Shown here: in pieces, positions 20,801 to 29,167 of the stretch
Position numbering within the stretch: the stretch's first letter is position 1
Layout of the letters: the number at the start of each line of letters is the position of its first letter
Source: Adiantum capillus-veneris
Taxonomy: Eukaryota; Streptophyta; Polypodiopsida; Polypodiales; Pteridaceae
NCBI GenBank assembly: GCA_014529385.2
Contig: CM043971.1
Coordinates: forward strand, 58,890,209 to 58,954,208
DNA: 64,000 nucleotides
Reading direction: 5' to 3'
Program-made: the position numbers and the translations under genes
The notes under the pieces: generated by a model
The model's input: only the letters and a program-made list of their open reading frames with translations
What the model was told of the DNA's origin: nothing
The model's database searches: none

Positions 20801-23800
20801 AAGAATAAAGAAATACCGAAAGGGGCGCCAATTTTTGGGGCCTACAGGTTGTCGGTGTCTGCTCGAAGCATTCTAGCTTCCGAGCCATGTGTGTATTCAA
20901 GTGTTAACTCCCGTCGCAGGTTCTCTTTGCAAAGTGCTCTGTGTGTGTGTTGTAAGTAAAGAATTTCGGGTGAAAGCCAACGCCTACCGCCCTACAGGCC
21001 GGTTTCATGGTTCCATGGTTCTATAGTAGGAACACAATCCCAAGAAGCATCTGACATCGTGCACACTCTTCAAGTCTGGCCATGTCTTGATAGCTTCGAC
21101 CTTTGCGGGATCCATTCTTACACCATCCTTTGAGACTATGTGGCCCAGAAAGTGGATCTCTTCGAGGAAGAATTCACTTTTCTTAGGATTGACAAGTAAC
21201 CTGTGACTGCACAGCTCTTCGAACACAATGGTCAAGTGACGCTTATGCTCCTCTTCATTCTTTGAATACACAATCATGTCATCGAAGAATGTTCCGACAA
21301 ACTGTTGATGCGAGCGGAAAATCCGGTCCATCATTCTGTTGAACGTGGCAAGAGCATTTGTTAGCCCAAACGGCATCACTAGAAACTCATAAAGATCAAA
21401 TGTCGTTCTAAACGCAGTCTTGTGCACATCCTCTGGGCTTATACGAATCTGATGGTACCCACTCTTCAGGTCTATCCTCCTGAAAATTGCAGCACCCTCT
21501 AAACGATCGAGAATATCATCAATGCAAGGAATAGGAAACCTATTCTTGATGGTATTCTTATTCAACGCACGGTAATCAATACACATGCGCCATGAGCCAT
21601 CCTTCTTCTGCACTAGGAGTACTGGGGAGCAAAAGGGTGAAGAACTAGGCTGAATCAGCCCCTTCTCTAATAACTCCTCAACCTGGCCCATAATCTCTTT
21701 CTGCTGCGCCGCACTAACCCTGTAGGGAGGTCTATTTGGTGGGCTACACCCTGGCACCAAATCTATCCGATGGTCCTCAGGTCTCTCTGGCGGCAATTGC
21801 GACGGTAATGAATCAAAAAAATAGTCACTAAACTTTTGCAAAAATGCTGACCTTTCTTTATCTAACACAGATAAATTTGACTGATCACTATCTGAGACAT
21901 CACGTGCAAAAATCAAGTACACAGAAAGATGATTCTTTATTACAGAAGTGATAGCATCGCCTCTTCACGCATTGCAAAAGAAAGAGGTCACTTTCAGATG
22001 GACCCAAAAAGAGATTTCAGCTTTTAGTCTCTTAAAGGAAAATTTGACTTCAGATCCAGTTATTGTTTTGCCAGATCTCAGGAAGTCATTTGTGGTCCAG
22101 TGTGACGCGTGTGGCAGTAGCATCGGAGCAGTGCTAATGCAAGATGGACGGGTAGTAGCTTATGAAAGCCGAATTTTGCAAGGGCCAGAGAGGACTATGC
22201 AAGTCTATGAGAAAGAGCTCTTGGCCGTGATTCATGCGCTTTCTAGCTGGAAGCACTACCTCTTAGGTGCTGATTTTGTTGTCCAAACAGATCATCAGAC
22301 CTTGCGATACTTCTTGACACAGTCAAAGTTATCCGAAAAGAATATGCGATGGGCAAACATTCTTTCCATGTTCCACTTCCAGATTATGCATGTGGAAGGC
22401 AAGAAGAATGTTATGGCTGATGCGTTATCAAGAAAGCCACAAATTTCAGCTGTGTCAATTCCTTATCATCATGAGTTAGATGACATGAAGGAACAGTATA
22501 CTGCTGATGAAGATTTTGCAAGGATCTTTGAACAATTACAAGAGGGGCAACATCACGAGCACTACCTCCTCAGAGATGGTTTTATGATGATGCATGGCAG
22601 ACTTTGTGTCACTAGGCCACTGCGACATAAGGTCATGGAAGAGAGTCATGTCCCACCGTATGCAGGGCATCGTGGCATTGATGCACCAGTTAAAGCGGTA
22701 GAGACGTTCTTCTATTGGCCTACCTTGAGGAGAGATGTGGATGCCGTTGTGCGAGCATGCATAGTTTGCCAAAAGGTCAAGTTTGACAGGCAAAAGGCAC
22801 CAGGGTTGTTACAACCACTGCCGATTCCGGATAAGCCATGGGAAAGCATTGCTATGGACTTTATCTTTGATCTTCCAAGGACGCCAACAGGGAATGATAG
22901 TATATGGACCATTATTTGCAAGTTCAGCAAGCAGGCCCATTTTATCCCTGTCAGGAAGAAGATAAAATCTGATCAGATGGCACGCTTGTTCATGTACAAT
23001 GTGTTTAAGTACCATGGTATGCCACAATCGATTATCAGTGATCGTAATCCTCGCATGACCAGTTTGTTCTGGAGAGGATTGTTTGAGAACATGGGTACTA
23101 CGCTCAAGTTCTCGTCTTCGTTTCATCCACAAGCTGATGGACAGTCAGAAGAGGCCAATTCTATTGTCTTAGATCTGCTGAAATGCTATGTGTCAAATAA
23201 TAAGGGCAAGTGGGAACAGTATTTGCCTATGCTTGAGTATGCGTACAATAATACGGTGCATTCGTCTACTGGCAAAGCACCTTTTGAAATTGTTGAAGGC
23301 GGCAAAAAGGTTCCTCCCATTTTGCACACAAAGGACAAGATCTTTGAGGCAGATCGATATGTTGAGAACATGGATGAGATGTATAAGAAGATTAAAGTTG
23401 CCTTGGAGAAGACTCAGGCAAAACAAAAAAAGGCTGCTGATCGTCACCGTCGTGAATTGGTACTATCACCTGGTGATTGGGTTCTCTTAAGGTTCGAAAA
23501 GGCAAGGTTAAAGAAGATGAAGGGCAAGGAACGACTGTTTCCTAAGCTCAGCATGCGTTACTATGGGCCTTTTCAAGTGCTTGAGAAGATCAGCGATGTG
23601 GCTTACAGGCTGAAATTGCTTGATGCGTGGAAGATTCATAATGCGTTTCACGTGAGTCTTCTAAGACCCTTCGTGGGTGATGTGCCAGAAGATATGCCAG
23701 TTGAGGATCAGCCAGAAGTTGAGGAACTTGATGAGATCCTGGTACCTGAGCAAGTTTTGGCACATAAGGACAGAAAAGTTAAAGGACAAGTTGCAAGACG

Positions 23801-26800
23801 CTATTTGGTGAAGTTCAAGAACTATCCGCCTATGGATGCAAAGTGGATGGAAGAGCATGAACTGTCAGAGTCACCAAATGTATTGCAGCTTTACCTTGAA
23901 GCCTTTGGGTTACAGCCTACTTATGCCCCAACCCAACGTGTGCATAGGAGGGCTAATGATAGAGCTAGTACATCAAATGTACATATGAGTTCAGTGCCAT
24001 AGATAGAAATGGCAAAAGTATGAAGGCCTCATTAAGTCATTTGTATCTATGTATGTTACGACCTTTCTTGCGGATACATGCGATGATAAAAGAGTGTGAA
24101 TAGCACAAGATCATCAGTGGCGTGTATTTATGGTATGCAATCGAGGACGTTTGCGATTTCAAGAGAGGGGTATGTCACGAGGACGTGGCAGTTATTAACC
24201 ATGTCACAGAGATGTGGCAACTACTAACCTTGGTTGTTGGTTTCTTTCCAATGGGGTTTATTTTATTTATTTAAGACCCTCTTTTTGAAGTAGCAAACGG
24301 TCGGACATTGTATGGCCAATGTGAACGGTAGATTCACCCGCAGACGGAAAAATGGTCGGCACTGGAATTCGTATGGTAAGAGGATGTCTAGGCTCAGAGC
24401 AAGATCATATAGGTCCCCCCGTCGCACTTAGCAAGTTGATGGATACTAGGAAGTGAACTCAATTAAGGCGTAAAGTCAAGGTGGGACTACCAACAAAAAG
24501 TATCCGACAGTTGGGCCACATTGAACTTTTGGATGCGGCTCCAATGAGGATAGATGGTCAGAAGACCAGTGGGAGCCCAACGGAAGCATCTCCTAAAATT
24601 TAGGGAACTGCTATTTTGGGCCGTGAAATGTGTTCGCGTCATTACCTCCGGTATGACTAGGGGAACACTTTATAACTCTACCGCGAAGTCAACTGACGCG
24701 TCGGTTGGGATATTTTTAAGCAGCGAACCCGAAACGGGAAAATGCTTGAAAATGCGCCAAGTGTCACATTTTGGTGAACTTTCCTCTTGCAGAAAAATGG
24801 GCGCTGATTTTTATGCTGGGAGAGGCCTCATTTCAGCTTTTGTCACAGGTTAAGAGCTATGGAGTGCTTTCTTTCCCTCTCATGTACAGTGTGGTGCTAG
24901 GAGTGATGCCCTGCACACTACACACTGCTCTCTCTCTCCCCTACGTGCAGTTATGTGATGCCCCACAAGAGGGCTACTCATTTGACTGATGTACAGTTGT
25001 GTGGGTTCATGCTTTTGTGCTGAGGCAAGAGCCTCCTTGAGCAGGAACAGGGGTAGCTAACTGCTGCTCCAAAGCAGGCACTGGTGAGGGTCATAACCTC
25101 ACCGTACAGGTGCAAAATCAGCGCTGTGTATGCGCTGTAAATTCACTGTTTTTCAGCCGTACGGACGCCAGGATCATTGGGAATCATGCCCCACTGGCAA
25201 AGGACAATTAGGGGACTGTTTGGGGCTGAAAACAGGGCAAAAACCAGTAAATACAGCGTGCTGAATTTACTGTTTTTGGACAGGAATCAGAGGGTATACG
25301 CCAGTGCAAGCGAGTTCCAGCAGGGGAATTGGTTTCGCGCAAGTTTTGGGGCTGTTATGCTGCCGAAATTTGGCCAAATCAAATGGTATCTAGGTGGATA
25401 CACGTGAAGGATTCCCAGGACCTTACCTTGTAATTTACCCTCCTAAAGAATAAAGAAATACCGAAAGGGGCGCCAATTTTTGGGGCCTACAGGTTGTCGG
25501 CGTCTGCTCGGAGCATTCTAGCTTCCGAGCCATGTGTGTATTCAAGTGTTAACTCTCGTCGCAGGTTCTCTTTGCAAAGTGTTCTGTGTGTGTGTTTTAA
25601 GTAAAGAATTTCGGGTGAAAGCCAACGCCTACCGCCCTACGGGCCGGTTTCATTAGTACTATCAAAAGCACCAAACAGAGTAGGATCTACCCTGAAAGAG
25701 GGGAGAAGTCGCCACTGATAAAGGTAGAAACACTTGTCGGCGTGGGAAAGATGGTATCTTTGAGAGAAAGCCTTATATACAAAGCCTTATATACGTGTCG
25801 AAGTAGGAGCCAGCTGAGAACCTTCGTCCTTTGCAAAATCACATGCATCAAATTTGGAAGAGGTACCACAACAATTGCAGAGTTTATGATTCAGAATTAG
25901 GTGGCACCTTTAGAGCACTGAACCTAATAACACGTGCATCCCAAGTGCCAACACAAAGCCTGCATGTGCAATATTTGCATGAAATAATTGATTTGTCTAT
26001 TGACTCTGAGTCTCCAAATGCATGACCATTGCAACAAAAAAGCGTGAGAGAGTGGCTGTTGTGACCAGTGCCTTGGACCGTCGTAGACAATCACACGTGA
26101 GGGGGGTGGGGGTGGTGCTGCCTCATAAGAATCTGCTGCCCAACAATGCACTCTAAAGAGACTGCGTACAAGGCCACTTGCATACAAGGCCACTGCCACT
26201 CACAAGAATCCCATATCAATTGTGTCAAGGGGACTCCATACGCTTCTTAAATAAGTTGCAAGTGAGCATTGTACTACACAACAAGAGGAGTCACTATGCC
26301 ATTGTTTGGTATATGCCCATATGCACAGCTGGCTTGTTGGGTAGTGTGTTGCTTGCTTCTTAGAATTGGTATGAGATGTGGGTGCGGTCACATGGCTATT
26401 GCAATTTCCAAGGTCACATACTCTATATGAGGGTTATCTATAGATCTGGTCTTCATGATTACATCTTTGGGCTATGGACAGAAACCTCTTGATGTGCTTC
26501 CATCCATCGTGCACCAGTTTGATCTCGATTCTCCATCTAGGACATACAACCTTTGCTATTATTTGCTACATTGTGATATAGATGATGTGGAAGGCTCAAT
26601 GTGATTGCTCTCAGTGTTCCCCTACAACTACTACCTTGACTGCTTTCTGGTCGGAGTTGCCGCATACTCTTTGCAGCTAGTGGGATGCATCAAAAAGCTC
26701 CTCCAAGGTAGCCGAGCGATGGAGACACTCCTATCTTAGACTATATAAACGTTCATTGTATCTTTCAGTATGGATCGGGGACACATTACATGGCATTATA

Positions 26801-27455
26801 CACATCCACGGTGGTTCAAATTGCACTCATCGTAAATGCCACCTTGTGTATAGCTAATACACACACTACACTACTCCAAATTGTACTCCCTTTGTGTGCT
26901 CTCTTGGTTGTGTGTGTGCGCTTACGACCGACAAGCAAGAGTAGCGGAAGAAGTGGTTGAGGGTAAGGGTTTCTCCATTCTTCTCCCATGTGTGTTGGTA
27001 CTACACTCAACCTCAGGATTTTCGGGAGGCGTGGCAATGATCCCCGATTTCAACAATGTCTGTGGAAGATGGTGTGGTTCCAGAGTGTGTACAATCTTTG
27101 GAACATTATTTTTATAGCCAGATTTCCGTTTCGGACGCGTTTTGGCCTCCGTTCTGAAGTTAAGAGTGCGTTGCATGCAAGATCACAAAGGTCCGGTTTC
27201 TGCTAATCCCCCCTATTGGTGTAGCATGAAGCTCAGATGGTGTTGTAGTTTTCACAGCTACTATAGAGTAGTGGGAAGTGTTACATTGGGTGTATGTACG
27301 CATAGTGTGGTCACAAGTTGTGACAGATATAGGCTATTTTAGTATCCCAAAGGCCTCTTGTACACAATATTTAGCTCCTTCCTGCACGCGCGGGCACCAC
27401 CACAGTGTGTAGTGTCGTGTGTGTTTTTTGGAAGGGGCGGGGGCGTGGGCTTTGT

Positions 27456-27491
<36 letters not shown>

Positions 27492-28146
27492 GTAAGTAAT
27501 AGCAACCCTCTTCCTATTAGCAAAGGCCCGTGCACATTTCTCTAAGTAACATAAAAGCAACTCTTTCTTCGTACTAGCATGAGCATAAGAATTTCATCGT
27601 CTCTATAAAATTGCAAATCTGTGTCAAAGAAAGCAATGAGGAGGCAAACCTGCCTGCACTTGCCTCCTCTTCCACTCGCTGTAGAAGGGCAGTGGTCTTG
27701 CCTGCAAACATGGGACCCACGATAAGATGGATGCTGCCAGAGGCCACTTCACAATCACCAAGTTCAAGCCCGCGCACAGCATCATGCTGTGCCGCAAACA
27801 CTGTCAAACTGCGCTTCTGTGTCGAGAAAGGCTGTAGCCAACCACCGTTGCTCGCTCTGTGCACCTTGCCCTTGGAAATAAGGGTCTGCGTGCAGAAAGA
27901 GCTGCCCCGAACTGCATTTTGGCTTGCAAGAAAGATCTGCCGGTACTGAGAAGTTGACTTGAAAGGCCCGATTGGACTGAAGGTCTGGGAGGAGCAGCCT
28001 CCTAGGCGTGTGAGGGCCCTCTCGCCTGGTAGCAGTGAGCACGTTCCGTGGAAAGCTGTGACTTCGTCTCTGCTAGACACCTGCGTGGGCAGCAAACGTT
28101 GTGCTTGTTCAGCTAGCATGCTTCGCTGCCTGAGCACTTTGAGCAT
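14509..28146 (-). CDS. TK1: Thymidine kinase gene, 5' three exons (partial)
   Basis: Type II (TK1-like) thymidine kinase, which phosphorylates deoxythymidine with ATP in the pyrimidine salvage pathway. The three exons total 764 coding bases (254 codons plus 2 nt). An N-terminal extension of about 135 residues, rich in Ser, Arg and Gln and poor in acidic residues, looks like an organelle transit peptide; one of the two Arabidopsis TK1 enzymes is organellar. It is followed by [18 protein letters not shown] (P-loop, residues 144-151), [15 protein letters not shown], the Walker-B-like [10 protein letters not shown] and [12 protein letters not shown]. The last part of the family protein (lasso and zinc-ribbon Cys pairs) is missing; it should lie beyond the left window edge. 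All splice sites are GT-AG and phases match across both junctions. Exons are intact, so the gene could be functional despite huge introns. Confidence 0.9.
14748..14892 (-). CDS. TK1: Thymidine kinase exon 2
   Basis: 145 bp encoding [15 protein letters not shown] through [11 protein letters not shown]. The acceptor is TTGCCCAGCAG before 14892 and the donor is AAG|GTGTGT at 14747. The first base completes the Arg codon from exon 1. It is separated from exon 1 by a 12,757-bp intron and from exon 3 by a 117-bp intron. Confidence 0.9.
14893..15479. other. Intron 1 of TK, proximal part
   Basis: No coding sequence recognised. A short unit 'cttcactagctttta...catcactcttcttg' recurs two to three times at about 15025-15180, an imperfect tandem repeat of roughly 60-70 bp. 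Confidence 0.5.
15480..15840 (-). pseudogene. Ty1/copia pol remnant (post-integrase linker)
   Basis: Minus-strand decayed sequence spread over two frames: SHLHAFGCL, then a region around [10 protein letters not shown], then [16 protein letters not shown] in one frame and [13 protein letters not shown] in the other. This order (cytosolic loop HLHAFGCL, glycine/tyrosine stretch, V.FDE) is the end of copia integrase before RT. Several frameshifts make it a fossil. With the fragments at 17100-17700 and 18740-19310 it may derive from one old element. Confidence 0.6.
16380..16690 (+). repeat. LTR-like segment related to the chromovirus LTR
   Basis: Contains 'AATAAAGAAATACCGAAAGG' (about 16487), the same polyadenylation-region motif found in the LTRs at 5789-7265, 19530-21007 and 24173-25652. 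It is preceded by a TATAA (about 16398). The rest differs. It probably represents the 3' half of an LTR from a related Ty3/gypsy family. The exact ends were not found. Confidence 0.45.
17100..17700 (-). pseudogene. Ty1/copia integrase remnant
   Basis: On the minus strand, short translated stretches resemble the copia integrase core: LRSDNGGE near 17320, and fragments of the catalytic-Glu region (GVVERKNRTI-like, in pieces) near 17220-17170. Stops and shifts are frequent. It has the same orientation as the other copia fragments in this intron. Confidence 0.5.
17798..17833. repeat. (GA)n microsatellite
   Basis: About 36 bp of pure GA repeat. Confidence 0.9.
18185..18490. repeat. Degenerate tandem repeat, about 75-90 bp unit
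   Basis: Four imperfect copies built on 'cgtcaccca..c..tgacgcatcaggaatac', each followed by 'ttcc.ttcac.atgctc'. Starts are near 18208, 18292, 18367 and 18450. It resembles a decaying minisatellite; the open frames across it have no family features. Confidence 0.6.
18740..19310 (-). pseudogene. Ty1/copia gag-like remnant
   Basis: The minus-strand frame 18836-19024 contains [20 protein letters not shown] and [10 protein letters not shown]. This pattern resembles the second half of copia Gag (helical region preceding the zinc knuckle). The surrounding frames are broken. It is probably part of the same old copia insertion as 15480-17700. Confidence 0.4.
19530..21007 (+). repeat. 5' LTR of the chromovirus
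   Basis: 1,478 bp, TGTCACGAGG...GGTTTCA. Immediately downstream is TGGTTCCATGG, which could be the primer-binding site or part of the rearrangement junction. Confidence 0.93.
21008..21922 (-). CDS. Reverse transcriptase block, inverted
   Basis: An open minus-strand frame of about 300 codons encoding most of a Ty3/gypsy RT. Motifs are [67 protein letters not shown], the catalytic [11 protein letters not shown], and [15 protein letters not shown]. It ends FLGLCSYYR, exactly where RNase H should follow, but instead runs into the 5' LTR. The RT is free of stops and keeps both catalytic Asp residues. It is oriented opposite to the integrase frame at 21948, so it cannot be made from the element's sense RNA. 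The inversion is most simply explained by an in-place flip of this block after, or together with, loss of gag and protease. Confidence 0.92.
21948..24002 (+). CDS. RNase H-integrase-chromodomain polyprotein (partial pol)
   Basis: 684-residue open frame, intact. RNase [40 protein letters not shown] and MADALSRKP (residues about 45-160). Integrase: HHCC zinc domain (HRGIDAPV...CIVCQKVK), the catalytic residues in [10 protein letters not shown] and [10 protein letters not shown], and GQSEEAN (Glu). A C-terminal chromodomain of the type that targets heterochromatin includes [12 protein letters not shown] and WMEEHEL (about residues 600-650), which places it in the chromoviruses. The first codon here is GTG; the real protein would have been a Gag-Pol polyprotein, now cut off from its 5' half by the inverted RT block. 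Confidence 0.93.
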   Translation: MIASPLHALQKKEVTFRWTQKEISAFSLLKENLTSDPVIVLPDLRKSFVVQCDACGSSIGAVLMQDGRVVAYESRILQGPERTMQVYEKELLAVIHALSSWKHYLLGADFVVQTDHQTLRYFLTQSKLSEKNMRWANILSMFHFQIMHVEGKKNVMADALSRKPQISAVSIPYHHELDDMKEQYTADEDFARIFEQLQEGQHHEHYLLRDGFMMMHGRLCVTRPLRHKVMEESHVPPYAGHRGIDAPVKAVETFFYWPTLRRDVDAVVRACIVCQKVKFDRQKAPGLLQPLPIPDKPWESIAMDFIFDLPRTPTGNDSIWTIICKFSKQAHFIPVRKKIKSDQMARLFMYNVFKYHGMPQSIISDRNPRMTSLFWRGLFENMGTTLKFSSSFHPQADGQSEEANSIVLDLLKCYVSNNKGKWEQYLPMLEYAYNNTVHSSTGKAPFEIVEGGKKVPPILHTKDKIFEADRYVENMDEMYKKIKVALEKTQAKQKKAADRHRRELVLSPGDWVLLRFEKARLKKMKGKERLFPKLSMRYYGPFQVLEKISDVAYRLKLLDAWKIHNAFHVSLLRPFVGDVPEDMPVEDQPEVEELDEILVPEQVLAHKDRKVKGQVARRYLVKFKNYPPMDAKWMEEHELSESPNVLQLYLEAFGLQPTYAPTQRVHRRANDRASTSNVHMSSVP
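24160..24172 (+). promoter_or_regulatory. Polypurine tract of the chromovirus
   Basis: TCAAGAGAGGGGTA directly abuts the 3' LTR (TGTCACG at 24173). This is the usual plus-strand primer for reverse transcription in LTR retrotransposons. Confidence 0.8.
24173..25652 (+). repeat. 3' LTR of the chromovirus
   Basis: 1,480 bp, almost identical to 19530-21007, followed by the duplication copy TTAGT. Confidence 0.93.
25658..27455. other. Intron 1 of TK, distal part
   Basis: No gene or element recognised. Open frames are short and without family features. A GGTGGGGGTGG-rich patch lies near 26100-26120. Confidence 0.5.
27456..27489 (+). repeat. G34 homopolymer
   Basis: Thirty-four consecutive G residues, preceded by a G-rich stretch. 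They lie in intron 1 about 160 bp from the exon 1 donor. On the gene's sense strand this is a C run. Confidence 0.95.
27650..28146 (-). CDS. TK1: Thymidine kinase exon 1
   Basis: Starts at the first in-frame ATG (28146) and encodes the putative transit peptide and the P-loop. It ends after AGTGCAGGCAG, with donor GTTTGC at 27649; phase 2, splitting an Arg codon. The first Met is preferred because the leader composition fits a targeting peptide; a second Met follows at residue 10. Confidence 0.88.
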
Positions 28147-28676
28147 TGTTTCATACGCAAATCCTACTTATGTGGAAGCGGGGAAAGGCAATTAGGATGG
28201 TTTTAATTGAAAAAATCATCGAAGGGAGTACTAGGGGGTACAGATGCCGAGGATGGTTTTAATTGAATAAATCATCGAATCTTTCTTTCAAGACGCTTGT
28301 GCAACCGCTTGTTGTTCTCTCTCTCTCTCTCCCCCCTCCAACCTCTCTTTGAATTACGACTTGCAAGGTTTGTTCTATTTTAACAGATGTAAGGCCTCTC
28401 GCGTGTGTTTAGATGATGCATAGGATGAGAGAAATTCATGATGTGATTGCTTGCTAGGGGCAGACTAGGTGACCAAGGTGGAGAAGCAGGATAAAGCAGC
28501 ATGATGGGGATGAGCTATGCAAAATAAAAGTGGACCATGCGTGCATCAGCTAATAGCATGTGGGGCAATAAACGAAATCTTCTTACTATTGATTTTTTTG
28601 AAAGTGAAGTCAATAGGTGTCCCTAGTTCTCAAGGCTACTCTCTCATGTCTAACTGCATCACGATGGATGTATGGC

Positions 28677-28722
<46 letters not shown>

Positions 28723-28773
28723 GCTAGGTCCTTTCATTGGCCGCAATTTTCAAAGCATGTGGGTGCACCCATT
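28147..28773 (-). promoter_or_regulatory. Upstream region of the thymidine kinase gene
   Basis: Contains a 56-bp direct repeat (28194-28249 and 28250-about 28280, 'aggatggttttaattga.aaaatcatcgaa'), a short CT tract (about 28318-28333) and a longer CT tract (28678-28721, GA on the gene's sense strand). GA/CT tracts just upstream of plant genes are common promoter or 5'-UTR features. No clear TATA box could be assigned. Regulation is not evident from sequence alone. Confidence 0.4.
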
Positions 28774-28971
28774 TGAAGGTGCCGCAAGTAGCGTGTGCGA
28801 GTGCAAGTGCGAGAGCAGAGAGAGAGACCTACTGTTGGGTGGAGCGCACAGCAACGTTATCATGTTGCAGCTCCTACTTCTTTTGTATTAAAGAATAAGT
28901 GTATATGGGTTAAGTTAGTAGATGGGTTAGTAGTAAGTGGAATGTCCAGCTAGTTGGCCTGAATCCCAACA
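28774..28971 (-). repeat. 3' LTR of the copia element
   Basis: 198 bp, TGAAGGTGCC...AATCCCAACA on the plus strand. It carries the AATAAG/TATATG region near 28890. The sense-strand purine tract of 28972-28990 abuts it. Confidence 0.92.
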
Positions 28972-29040
28972 AACTCCCACTTAAAGGCCAACGCAGCCCA
29001 AGTGACCTGGTATGTACAAATGTGAAGCAATCTAGTGGCT

Positions 29041-29167
29041 TTAACCTATACCCATCAACTCACTGCAATGTGTAAACCGCTCCAAAGCTAAGCCTTTCGT
29101 CAAAGCATATGTTGGGTTGTCGTCAGTGTGTACCTTAACCAAATCAATGAGCTTACATACTAGCTCC
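29041..29167 (-). pseudogene. Copia RNase H C-terminal tail
   Basis: Minus-strand fragment with KVHTDDNPTYALTKGLALERF and HCSELMGIG, the end of copia RNase H. It is joined after a large internal deletion to the RT fragment above. Confidence 0.8.

Larger units (their letters stand above)
19530..25652 (+). mobile_element. Ty3/gypsy chromovirus (element 3) with inverted RT block
   Basis: 6,123-bp element with LTRs of 1,478 and 1,480 bp (TGTCACGAGG...CCGGTTTCA) that differ at few positions, so the insertion is fairly young. The target duplication TTAGT is perfect (19525-19529 and 25653-25657). A polypurine tract AAGAGAGGGG immediately precedes the 3' LTR, fixing plus orientation. RNase H, integrase and chromodomain form one intact plus-strand frame. 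The reverse transcriptase lies on the minus strand immediately after the 5' LTR, and gag and protease are absent. The copy is therefore internally rearranged and not autonomous. It sits in intron 1 of the thymidine kinase gene, in antisense orientation to it. Confidence 0.93.

Noticed and set aside
22536-23490. Several 60-107-codon frames on both strands within the chromovirus pol
   Set aside because: Overlapping shadows of the 684-codon RNase H-integrase frame.
27611-27949. Plus-strand frame opposite thymidine kinase exon 1 (and 27782-28042 minus in another frame)
   Set aside because: Shadow of the real exon, which has P-loop motifs and correct splice sites.
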